Both the position numbers and the translations under genes were made by a program. A DNA stretch of 64,000 bases, taken from Opisthocomus hoazin. Taxonomy: Eukaryota; Chordata; Aves; Opisthocomiformes; Opisthocomidae. Of the stretch, positions 35,110 to 44,400 are shown in pieces. The stretch is from assembly GCF_030867145.1 (NCBI RefSeq), contig NC_134415.1, positions 17,400,417-17,464,416 of the forward strand, given 5' to 3'. The notes below the pieces were generated by a model. That model saw nothing but the letters and a program-made list of their open reading frames with translations. It had not been told where the DNA came from and did not search any database. Within the stretch, counting starts at the first letter, position 1, and each line of letters begins with the position of its first letter.

Positions 35110-36189
35110 TAGCTAGATGAGCTCTAGGCCACATGTCAGAGCCCTAAAGTGCTGCCTAAACTCTGAACTCACTCCCCACTCCTGGGAGGAGTCACTGTTT
35201 GTTTCTGCCCTGTGGCAACAGTGAAGGTTTGAAGTCACAAAACTACCAGCAGAAGCATCAACAGCGTTAAGTGTCCAAGGACTGTTTATTTTTCCAGATG
35301 ACTCAGTACCCCCTTCTTTGCTAAGAATTCTTCCTCAGCACATTAAGATGTGTCATAAGGTACGAAACTTCGCATGATTGATTATTTGGTATGAAGCATC
35401 CTGTCAGGAACTGAGTAAACAGAGGGGATGCTTCCAATTAGCAGGAAGGTTCAGGGTGGAGGGAAGAGAAGAATGCATCTGTGGCATAGAGTACAGCATG
35501 CAAGGGTGCAAGCAGGTTCACGAACAGTGAATCATATCTTCAGCTATCGTAACATGCCAGCTTGCCTTCTAGAAACGGATAGCCAACAGTTTGGATCCGT
35601 CTCCAGGTGCTCCTCAACCAGACCCAGTCCTGACTGGCTCCCTCCGTGGCTGGGAACAGGGCACTTGATCTCACCTGCCCGCAGCTTCCCACTCTGCGGA
35701 GCAGCTATTTACTCAGCTCAGCTCCAACAGGCACAGAAGTCATTCACTCTGCCGTGCTGGGTGCTGCCACACAAATGCTCCGAGTTGGTGCCGAGGTTGA
35801 AGAGCTGCTATCAAGCGATGGCGGCCATCGGCCCCAGCCAGCCAGCACCCCTCTCCATCCCAGGGCTGATGCAGCCTCACACCAGCAGGCCTTAAAACAG
35901 CTCAGAGGAAGCTGCACTTCACACAGGCACAGGGAATGCATCGGACCCGAGTTTGCTTCCAAAGGTGGCTCTCCCAGGGTTATCTCTGATCAGGGTTCAG
36001 TGCTTGGAGGTGTGTGGGAGGAGTACCCCCATAACCCTCAAGCAGAAGAAAATTTGCAGGAATTCCCAGAAGCCTGCTGTTGGTATTGCCCAGCTGATAC
36101 AGGAGCGCACCCTACAATACCCTGGACAGGCAAAACACCACCGCTGCTTAGTACGTAGGCACTAATACACTCCTGGCCAAGGAATTACC

Positions 36190-36258
36190 CTGGAAGAGTC
36201 TTTTGGAGGTTATCTAGTCCAATCTCCTGCTCAAGCAGGATTAATTTCCAAGTTGTTC
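36190..36258 (-). mobile_element. Old CR1 3' fragment
   Basis: GGAAGAGTCTTTTGGAGGTT followed by ATCTAGTCCAATCTCCTGCTC and AAGCAGGATTA is the CR1 tail pattern (GGAAGGGACCTCTGGAGGTC, ATCTAGTCCAACCCCCTGCTC in general form) with many substitutions. It lacks the terminal 8-bp repeats. An older and different subfamily from the copies at 7249, 30602 and 41230. Confidence 0.75.
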
Positions 36259-37999
36259 GCGCTAGGCGAGAGTGATATTTAAACAGACACTATCGTAAAA
36301 CAAAAGGCCCAACACAAAGACAACTATTGATACAGCGCAGGCCACACGTAGCTGCACCAAAGCAGTGATAAAGAGCCACGCAGAGCAAACTCTCTCCCAG
36401 CTCATACCCTGCTGCCCCTAAATTCTAGCAGTGGCTCTGTCTCATGATTACAGAGACTAATTTCTTAAAAAGAGAATCGTAGAGACGCTTTGCTTCTCTC
36501 TGCTCCACATATCAGTTAAAAGTTAGCACAGACCTCAGACAGAGCACAGAGTAAGATTCAGAAAGGGCGAAGGAGTCTGTTAATCAAATATTCACTAAAA
36601 TGACCCAATTTCTACTTCACTGAATAAGTCTGAGCACACAGTAACCTGCTGCAGCAAACACTCCCTTCTCAAGTGCCCTTCAAGCCATACCCCATTCAAT
36701 GCAACAGACCGACATCAAATTCCAACACCGCACAACACAGGAACTCTTCACCAGTTATAAACCTCTGGAAGTTATTTACCCGCTGCACCATTTTCAAGCA
36801 CCATACTAAAGCGACCACCTTCACCATTTTTCCTTGAGATTAAAGAACTTACATTTACTGCAGTCTTGAGCGGTTTTTGAAAAGCTAACAGAAGCGGGCC
36901 ACATACTGTATTTTCGTCAAATGCATGCGAACATGCAAGCAGACCATCACAAAGAGCTGATACAAACCAAGGACATCTTCCAGATAAGGACAGGATTACA
37001 TACTCACTTTGAAGCAACGTCAGGGCACACAGAACCAAGAAAGGAAGCCCTGTGTCCCCCCAACACATATTTGCACCACCTCCCTGATGCTGGCTCTAGC
37101 ATTCATGTAAATCAGTCAGTTTTCAGCTAGATCAGTTCCCTGATCCAACTCATCCCACGACCGCATGAATGCTGATGTGATAGAATGTGGCAGAACACAA
37201 GAACGGGACTTCTCCTTTCACTGCCAACCCAGACTTACATCGTGACAGTATCTATGGAGAAAGACTGGGAGATCTGGGCAAGAAAAGGAGCTCGTTCATT
37301 CCAGCAGAAATACTGATGTGCTTCACAAGAATGGTCTGCATGAACACGCACTATTAACACAGCCATGCGAGCACTGCAAAGGTCTGCGTCTGAACACTCA
37401 AGAGGCCAGTGCGATGGCTCTGACCAAGTTTTTATCAGTGGTGTATACCCCAAAAACCAGTCAAGGCGCCATTCTTACCCTGCCTGCACCCTACTTTTAA
37501 ATAGCGCTGTTACCTAGCAATCCAGTATTACTTTCCTTTCTGATCACAAGTTTTGGAAATGACACCTGCTCCCTATATTCCCCAAGGTCTGTAATTCCAC
37601 AACCATTCAGCTATTTCTTTTCCTTCTTTCTGCTAGTAACTCATCCACACAAACAGGCCCCAGGGAAAACCAATGGATGTTGCAAAGCAAATGCTGAGGC
37701 CTCCTACCCAAAGCCTGCTGTCAAACATACAAAATAAAACAGGGAAAAATATTCTTCACTTCAATAGTAGTAACCTGATCTGCACAGTCAAACAGTGGGG
37801 GACAACATCCCCTTTATTCTTCTAAGAGACCAAAACAGACATGCTCCAGGCACCACAAAGATTTGAACTGCATCTGTCATCCATCATTAAAACGCAGGAA
37901 ATAAATCCAAGACAATATGCGCTATGCAAATACCTAAACCCCTACTCTGCCACTACAGGTTTATTTATAGACCGTCTGCCAGGGTAAGCTACAAGAGCC

Positions 38000-38290
38000 A
38001 ACTGTGAACTACGGGGCTCAATCCATTCACAGCTCTCCTCATAAAGGAAACAATGTGATTAAGGGCTTGTGTGTGTTAAAAATACACACGATATTCATTA
38101 CCAAGACATAATTGGTTTTACATTAATGACAGCCAGAAAGGCCAGGATTCACAAAGAGGAATTAAGACTTTTTGAATTCCATTTATGAATAGGATCAGCT
38201 ATTAAACAGGGTATTTATCGATCCAAGTTACCAACAGAAACTCATTACAGGTACATCTGTTAACAATTTTGAAGCAAAACACACTAACCT
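38000..38290. promoter_or_regulatory. Candidate conserved AT-rich element in the MRPL14 5' intron
   Basis: The block contains GACATAATTGGTTTTACATTAATGA, TTTTTGAATTCCATTTATGAAT and GGGTATTTATCGATCC, that is, many homeodomain/POU/GATA-type A/T cores, in a gene-poor AT-rich island. Conservation is a guess from composition; it could also be ordinary intron sequence. Confidence 0.22.
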
Positions 38291-39368
38291 CATTTTCCAG
38301 ATCACAATCAGTAATGGCAGATAAAAAAAGAGCTGAGTATCTTTAACAGAAAACTTATTTTTGACATTTTAAGTATCCAGAACTCTCAACTCTAAGGTAC
38401 ATGAGCTCTTCTTGTTCTAGTATCCAAACACCTTAAACCATTTTACATATTCATATTCACAGCATTGTACTAAAATATGGAGGGATTATTCCCAGTGCAC
38501 CAGCAGGAAATTAAGCTACAGAGAGGACAACTCCTGTGTGAGGTCAAAGGAAAGGAGCGGTAGAGCAGGTATCTAATTCTGCTCTGGTATGGTCTGTGGA
38601 GCTGGAGGTGAAGCCCACTGAGGTCCTGTCTCGGCCACGTCTTTTGGAATTCCACATGAATTCAAAGAACCGCCCACACTCCTGCAACTTCATGCTGTTA
38701 TCACCTCTCAAATGTATCTTTACTACTTCTACAAGTATTGAGGTCTCAGGAACAGGACAATAGATGGCAAGCCACAAGACCACATTCTGTTCCCAGCCCT
38801 GACCTGGGTGACCACGTCCCAACCAGCAAGGTGCGATCACAAACCAGACAGCAGTAACCACGCTGGCGGAAGCTGTGGCAAGGAGGAGGACACAAGAACA
38901 AAGAAAAGGTGGGGAGCTGCGGCTGAACCATAGAAGTCAGGAACCACCAACCTAAGTTAGTTGTTCACAGAACAAAGAATGATAGTGGCTCCAGGCCTTC
39001 CTGATACAGCTACAGCAGAAAAGGATGCCTAACAGAGGCAGAATTCAGGTTTAAGAGAAACCTAACCCGGAGACAAAGGCACGCTCATGGCGCAAGGCAG
39101 CACAGAGCTACCTGCAGCTCTGCTGGAATAAGCCTCGCTCCTCAAAGACTTCCCTTAACTCGGTTCCTCTCCTTCCAAACAAGACCCTCGCAGATAAACT
39201 TGAGGAACTTTTGACCCAGGCAAGCAAACACAGCTCAGATGGGCATCTGTGTGCTGGTTTTACAAAGGCTGGCTGCCCGTCTGCGTTTACTACTAGGAGT
39301 AAGTCTTTCACACTTACAAGAAACCTGTCATGCAGTCTTCTTTCCCCAAATTGCCTCCCCTTACTCAC

Positions 39369-39700
39369 CGGACCTCCAAAGGAGTTTTTTGGAGAATAAC
39401 CAGCAAGGCACAGAGCAGCGCCCACACTTCCTGAGTCCCCATGACACACAGAGTAAACGCCGCGCCTGTCAGGACGCAGGAATTTTGGTCCCACTTTGCC
39501 GCGTGACTTCTCAAACCCACACAAGCCCAAGCCCAGCAGCGCAGCCCCACGTGAATTCTGAAGCAAAGAAACACTCTGCGGGGCACAAGCGCAAGAGCAC
39601 CAGAACAGGCTTCGTGTTTTCCTCCTCCCCAGGGGCAGATTGCTGGGGCACGGGGCTGAAGCCCAGCGGGAGCAGACGGCGATGGCTGTCGGAGAGGCAA
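39369..39700 (-). other. MRPL14: Candidate 5' non-coding exon of MRPL14
   Basis: A near-perfect donor, CCG|GTGAGTAAG (GT at 39368-39367), lies on the minus strand at the left shoulder of the CpG island. It is the best donor I see between the first coding exon and the island, and the first coding exon has its own acceptor, so an upstream exon must exist. The right-hand limit (start site) is unknown; 39700 is only a placeholder, and the start may be as far right as about 40400. Confidence 0.35.
39548..39553. promoter_or_regulatory. CACGTG E-box near the MRPL14 promoter
   Basis: A palindromic CACGTG, the preferred site for MYC/MAX- and USF-type factors, in the left shoulder of the island. Frequent by chance in CpG islands. 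Confidence 0.3.
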
Positions 39701-40423
39701 GATGCTGCCGGTCACCGCAGCGCCCTGTGCGCGGGTGGCACGAAGGTTCCGCGCTCCGCACGGCCCGGGCTGTCTCCCAGCTGTTTTTGCAAGACGTCCC
39801 ATCGCTCTGCCCCACCGCGCGCCGCTCAAACCGGACCCTCTTTGGGACCAGCGTTTCCCAGTCTGCCCAGCGCTCAGGGCTCAGGCGTTTCATCCCCCCA
39901 CACACTCAGCGCCAGCGACGCCTGCAAACGGCTCCTGCGAGGGTCGGGCAGCCGGGCCCGCACCCGGGGCAGGGAGGCTCCGCAGGGCCCAGGCCCCGCA
40001 GGGCCCACGGGCGAGCACGGCAGCCACACAGCCACTGCGGCCCGCTCCCCCACGCCCCGAACGGCTCAGCCATGAGAATGCCCGGCGGCGGCTCCGGGGG
40101 AACGCCAGCACCCCGGGAGCAGCCTGGCCCGGCGGCGGGGCACGGCCTCCCGCAGGCCGCCAGGCCCGCAGGCCGCCCGCCGGCCCCGCCCGGCAGGCCC
40201 AAAGCCCCGCGACGGCAGCCCCGCGGCTCAGGGGCGGGGCACCCGCTGCCGCACGGCCGTCCCCACCCGGCACCCGCTCCGCTCCGCTCCCCACCGCCCG
40301 GCCCGGCGCCTCTCCCGGGGCCGCCTCTGGGCCCCCCGCCCGGCCCCCCGCACGGAGCGCAGGCCACGGCCCCCCGCTCCCCCTCCACTGCGCACCTCCG
40401 CGGGGACAGCGCGCCCTCCGCTC

Positions 40424-40435
40424 CGCGCATGCGCA
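40424..40435. promoter_or_regulatory. NRF1 binding site CGCGCATGCGCA
   Basis: A perfect match to the palindromic NRF1 consensus YGCGCAYGCGCR. NRF1 drives many nuclear genes for mitochondrial proteins, which suits MRPL14; one palindromic site can serve both directions. Placement is mid-island, so start sites probably flank it. Confidence 0.8.
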
Positions 40436-40517
40436 GCGCCGCCCCCCGCGGGCCCCGCCCCCCGCTGCGCAGGGCCGGCGGCTCCGCGCCCCGCCCAGCC
40501 GGGGCCCCGCCCCGCGC

Positions 40518-40555
40518 CGAGCCCAGCCGAGCCGAGCCGAACCGAGCCGAGCCCA
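40518..40555. repeat. Degenerate (GAGCC)n pentamer repeat
   Basis: About seven GAGCC/GAACC/CAGCC pentamers in tandem within the island. They translate to Ser-Arg-Ala-Glu-Pro repeats in the plus frames, which explains the repetitive predicted peptides. Confidence 0.85.
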
Positions 40556-40589
40556 GGCGGGCGGTCGCCGCTCGCTCCCGGGAGCGGCG

Positions 40590-40675
40590 CAGCTCAGCGA
40601 GGTACTGCAGTGCCCGGCCCGGCGGCACGGAGCGGAGCGCCAGCCTGGGGGGAGCCAGTCCGCGCCTGACACCGG
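40590..40675 (+). other. TMEM63B: Candidate non-coding first exon of TMEM63B (end)
   Basis: A moderate donor, CCGG|GTAGGC, at 40676 follows CpG-rich sequence downstream of the Sp1/NRF1 cluster. In human the first TMEM63B exon is non-coding and lies in this position relative to MRPL14. Both the start and the choice of donor are inference; other donors in the island cannot be excluded. Confidence 0.22.
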
Positions 40676-40689
40676 GTAGGCGAGCCGGC

Positions 40690-40742
40690 GGGGCGGGGCG
40701 CGGCGCGGCGCGGTGCGCGGTGCAGTGCAGTGCGGTGCGGTG
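40690..40742. repeat. GCGCG/GGTGC pentamer low-complexity tract
   Basis: Variants of GGCGC, GGTGC and AGTGC in tandem. Simple GC-rich sequence in the promoter, probably prone to length variation and assembly gaps. Confidence 0.8.
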
Positions 40743-40919
40743 GCCGCGGCTCCTCTAGGCCGAGCGGGCCCGAGGCCGTCGCCTCCTCGGTGCTTGCCGG
40801 GGTGGGGGGGGGAGGCGGCGGCCGCGCCTCAGGCTCTGCTGAGGGCGGAGCGGGCCGGGCGGCGGGGCCGTTGCGCGGAGCCCCGCAGCGGGGGCGGCCG
40901 GGGGCGGGGGGCGCCGCCT

Positions 40920-40929
40920 GCCATCTTGG
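40920..40929 (-). promoter_or_regulatory. YY1-type element (CCAAGATGGC on the minus strand)
   Basis: The minus strand reads CAAGATGGC followed by AGGCGGC, close to the YY1 consensus AAGATGGCGGC that marks many ribosomal-protein and mitochondrial gene starts. It lies some 250 bases right of the putative TMEM63B exon. Confidence 0.45.
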
Positions 40930-40974
40930 GGTGGGGGGCGAGTCCGGGTGCGGCACCCGCCCAGCGGCCTGTGG

Positions 40975-40996
40975 CCCCCCCCCCCCCCCCCCCCCC
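40975..40996. repeat. Homopolymer of 22 C
   Basis: Twenty-two consecutive C in the CpG island. It is G-quadruplex-forming on the minus strand; assembly length is unreliable here. Confidence 0.9.
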
Positions 40997-41229
40997 TCCG
41001 ATGCCGCTCGGGGCTGCTCCCCGTGTACCGTCCCTCGGCCGCGCAGCGTGGGTTCTGCGCCCCGGGGGTCGCCGGGCCTGCTTCGGGGCCGGCGGCGGGA
41101 GAGAGCGGCGGGCGGGTTGCCGGTGCCGCCATGCCTCCCGCACCCCGCAGAGCCGGGCGAGGAGCTGTCGGACAGGGCTCGCGTCCGCACAGCCCTGCCC
41201 GCCCGTGTCTCCACCGCCAGACCCCGCGG

Positions 41230-41427
41230 ATCACAGAATCACAGAATGTTCGGGGTAGGAAGGGACCTCTGTGGGTCACCCAGTCCAACCCCCCTGCCGA
41301 AGCAGGGTCACCTACAGCAGGCTGCACAGGACCTTGTCCAGGCGGGTCTTGAATATCTCCAGAGAAGGAGACTCCACAACCTCCCTGGGCAGCCTGTGCC
41401 AGTGCTCCGTCACCCTCAGAGTGAAAA
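41230..41427 (-). mobile_element. CR1 LINE 3' tail (about 200 bp), at the right edge of the CpG island
   Basis: Starts with two CACAGAAT end units and carries the same tail as the copy at 30602 (GGAAGGGACCTCTGTGGGTC, CTGCCGAAGCAGGGTCACCT, GTCTTGAATATCTCCAGAGA, GGAGACTCCACAACC), truncated near 'ccctcagagtgaaaa'. Only the 3' UTR and about 40 terminal ORF2 codons remain. It interrupts the CpG-rich sequence, with GC-rich DNA abutting both sides. Confidence 0.96.
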
Positions 41428-44400
41428 TCGCCGGGCCCTGTTTTTTCCCCGCTGTCCTCGAGTGCGCCCTGGGTGTCTGCACGGAGCGACCTGCGGGAGG
41501 CTTCATGCCAAGCAGCCGTGACGTGGCTGCCATCAGCCCGGTGCCCGTCGCGGGTCTGATGGTCCCCGGCTGGATGGAGACCGGCTGTGGTGGGAATTTG
41601 GGATTCTGGGCGCCTCCCTGCCTTGCCCTTCCCTCGATAGCAGGAGACAAGCGAAAGGCTGAGCGGTGCGCGCTGGTGGTGCGCTGGTTTAGTTGTGTGT
41701 AGCCCACAAGGAGCCCCCACCCTGGTCATTGTCTGTTGCTGTGGAAGTGTCCTGCTCCGTTGGGTCACCCTCTGCAGTGAGCACCCGCGGAAAGCCACAG
41801 GCTGCGCGGCGGGAGCATCCCATTAGCAGCAGTCACAAAGCCACCGAAGGGTTGCACGGCACAGGTGCCCCTCGAGTGGTCCTGCGGATGCCCCACCCGG
41901 GCGTGGGACACAAGTGTATTGCAGGGATCCGTACATTCCCCTCCAAAAACCCATGCTATGTGGTCCCTAATAGCCTTTTATTCTCTTAATGCTTCCGAGA
42001 GAGCAGAAAGCCAGCCGCTCGGCTGGTGACTGACTCCAGGAGGACTCGGTTCAAACCAGAAATAGCAAAGCATTAAGGACGTTGCCTCTAATGGCATCAA
42101 TTAGCTGGTATCTACCTGGGAAAGGCCTTTTTTCATCTTGAGTCTTTCAGGGGTAGGAATACGCTGTCTTCACAGGGAGAGAAATCCTTTCTGCAGTCTT
42201 TACCTGGATACTATATGAGCAACATAAACATGAAAGATGCCGTTGAGGGGGTTGGGAAGAGACTCTGATTTGGCTCACGGCTATGTTTTGTTGCACGGAG
42301 TTTGCTCTATTTTTGTCTGTTCCTGTCTTCGGTAACCTTGGAAGGAACTGAAGCTGCTGTATTTTCTAAGAGTGTCAGTTTTCTTGTCAAGAGAGCATTG
42401 CCATGAGGCTTCGCAATGCTCCGTTTTCTTCCCCTTTGACCAGAGTGCAATGCACTATCCTGAAATGTCCTGAAGTCATGAGTTGAGGCAAAAAAAGAAG
42501 AATACTGAGTTCTTTGCTTCTTGTTTGGTTTTTTGGGTGGACTGTTTTTTCCCTTCTGGGCTTTTAAAAAATTGTTGGTCATATTTTTTTGCTTTCTTCA
42601 GCAATAAAATAGGCTAGGAACTTGCTTGGGGTTTTTTTCTGATAAATTTTTCTGTAAAAAAAAAAAAATCCTCATGAAATCACTTTGTTCTGGGAGCGAG
42701 GACTTTAAGAAAATTCCAGGTAGCGTGAGATGTGTGATAAAAGCCTGAGAGCTGGCAGTGCCAAGGGCCTGCTTTTTGTCCCTTGCTAATTACGCTTTCC
42801 TTGAGCCCAGGGCAGCTGGAGTGCCTCGGGTCACGGGAAGCCTTGGCTGCGGCTCCTCTCCCACCCTCCCAACCCATACCAAGGGTGCGGGCTGGGGTTG
42901 CACCTATCGCTAGGGGCCCCGTCTCCATCCTTGCAGCCAGGGTGACGCCGTGTGCTGGGGACCCCAGGGCTCCGCAGGCGACACGTCCCGCTCCCAGGAA
43001 AGACATACGGGACCTGTGTCATCTGACGTGAAGCCTGCGCAGCCATGGGTGCCTGCTTCACGTCGGAGGAGGCTCTGGGCGTAGGATACTCCGCACGCTG
43101 TTAATTGCAGACAGCACTGGTTATGGATCCTGTGGCTGATTTGCATATCAAAGCATCTGAGATCTCCGCGGTGGGTAACGGAGGCAAGGATGATCAGGCT
43201 TGCTGCAGGCTGGGGCCGGATCTTCCCCGGAGCTTTTTGTGTTGCAGAGATGAGATATGATGGAGATGTTTGGAAAATGGAGATTGTCTCCATGTCCTTG
43301 AATGACAGCACCGTTAAGCCTTTTTTAATCTAGAAGCTCCTTTCCAGGGAGCAGGAACCGAGGAGAGAGGGAGCAGTTCTTGGTGGCCATCCCTTGGGCT
43401 GCTCCTGCCCTACCTCCTTCTCTCCGGCGAGAGCTGGCGCAGCAGCCCGCTGTGTCGGACCTGGGTTCCCCTCCAGTAGCCATCCCCTCTGGTAGCCATC
43501 CCCTCCGGCCGGCGGCTCCTGCGGCGAGTAGCTGGCATGCCAGCCTGCTGCCTGTTCTCTACGCTGTGCCTGGCACAAGGAGGCAGAGGCCTTGCTTGGA
43601 GCCTGAAGCGAAGGGGCAGGTTTGCTGCCACCTGAACTGGCTCTGCAGGGTCCCAGGTCTTGCCTGATGACTCAGGGGGCATTGAAGGGGGGGGGGGAGG
43701 GGAGCAGCAGAGCCCCAGGTAGGCCATGGACTCTGTGAGTCAGAGGAAGGTTCGCCTGTGTCTGGTCTCAGCAGAGCTATCTCCTGCTCCTCCTCGCTCT
43801 GGAAACAAGCCTGGGGAGCTTGGAGCTTGCTTGCAGGCTGAGCTGAAAGCCCAAATGGAGGTTTCCAGGCAGGGAGAGAGGGAGGGAGTCCCTCTGCCAC
43901 TTTGCTCTTCACAGGTGTGTTGCTGGTCCTGACACTCCAGCTTTGAAGGGCCGCAGCGTGGGGCAGGCAGCCTCTCTGAGGGCAGCTCCGTGTTCCCAGT
44001 GGGAGCGCCTGCTGCCCGAGACTGCAGCCCTTGGCTTCTCTCCCGTGCCCTGTGCAGCTCAGGCTCTTGCTGGGAAGGACTCCTCGTGTCGCCAGCACTA
44101 TGGGGGGGCTGGCGTGTGCAGGGACTGCCTTGAACATGTCCTTCTCAGGAGGCACCTCTTTGCCTGCAGCCCTTGTCCTGTCAGCAGCTCTCTGGCTCGC
44201 TCGGGGGAGCGTGTTGGGGGTTGGTTCTGATGGGAAGTTGGTCAAGAGGAGAAAAACAAAAATCGAGGAACAAAAAAGAAACACGCATGTGTGTACGCGC
44301 TCTGCAACAGAGGGAGGGCGAGAATCATGAAGCTGGTGCCAAGCTTGTAGAGCAAAGGCTTGCAGTATGAAATGGCTTTTCTCTGAGCCTGCAGGCCTGC

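Larger units (their letters stand above)
32975..39367 (-). other. MRPL14: MRPL14 first intron (inferred), no other exon recognised
   Basis: DNA between the first coding exon and the CpG island. It contains an old CR1 fragment at 36190, an AT-rich candidate conserved element at 38000-38290, a 21-base tandem duplication at 35068 and a CAG-type run at 34868. Other GT donors on the minus strand (for example CTCAG|GTAATT at about 34659 and GCAG|GTAGCT at about 39112) could belong to alternative 5' exons. Its extent depends on the inferred exon 1. Confidence 0.5.
39600..41228. promoter_or_regulatory. CpG-island bidirectional promoter: MRPL14 (minus) and probable TMEM63B (plus)
   Basis: About 1.6 kb of very CpG-dense DNA with many GGGGCGGGG/CCCCGCCCC Sp1/KLF boxes (40231, 40450 and 40506 areas), an NRF1 palindrome (40424), a YY1-type site (40920), and no TATA. 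MRPL14 lies to the left on the minus strand. In human, MRPL14 and TMEM63B are head to head with overlapping 5' ends, which is the basis for the right-hand gene name; no TMEM63B coding exon is visible in the window. The many open frames here (up to 372 codons) are GC artefacts. Confidence 0.8.

Noticed and set aside
39640-40758. Long Pro/Ala/Arg-rich frames in the promoter island
   Set aside because: Stop codons are rare at this GC content, several frames overlap on both strands, and the pentamer repeats produce the repeated peptides.
42040-42056. GGTTCAAACC resembling a tRNA B box
   Set aside because: No matching A box, no cloverleaf stems and no T-run terminator at the right distance.
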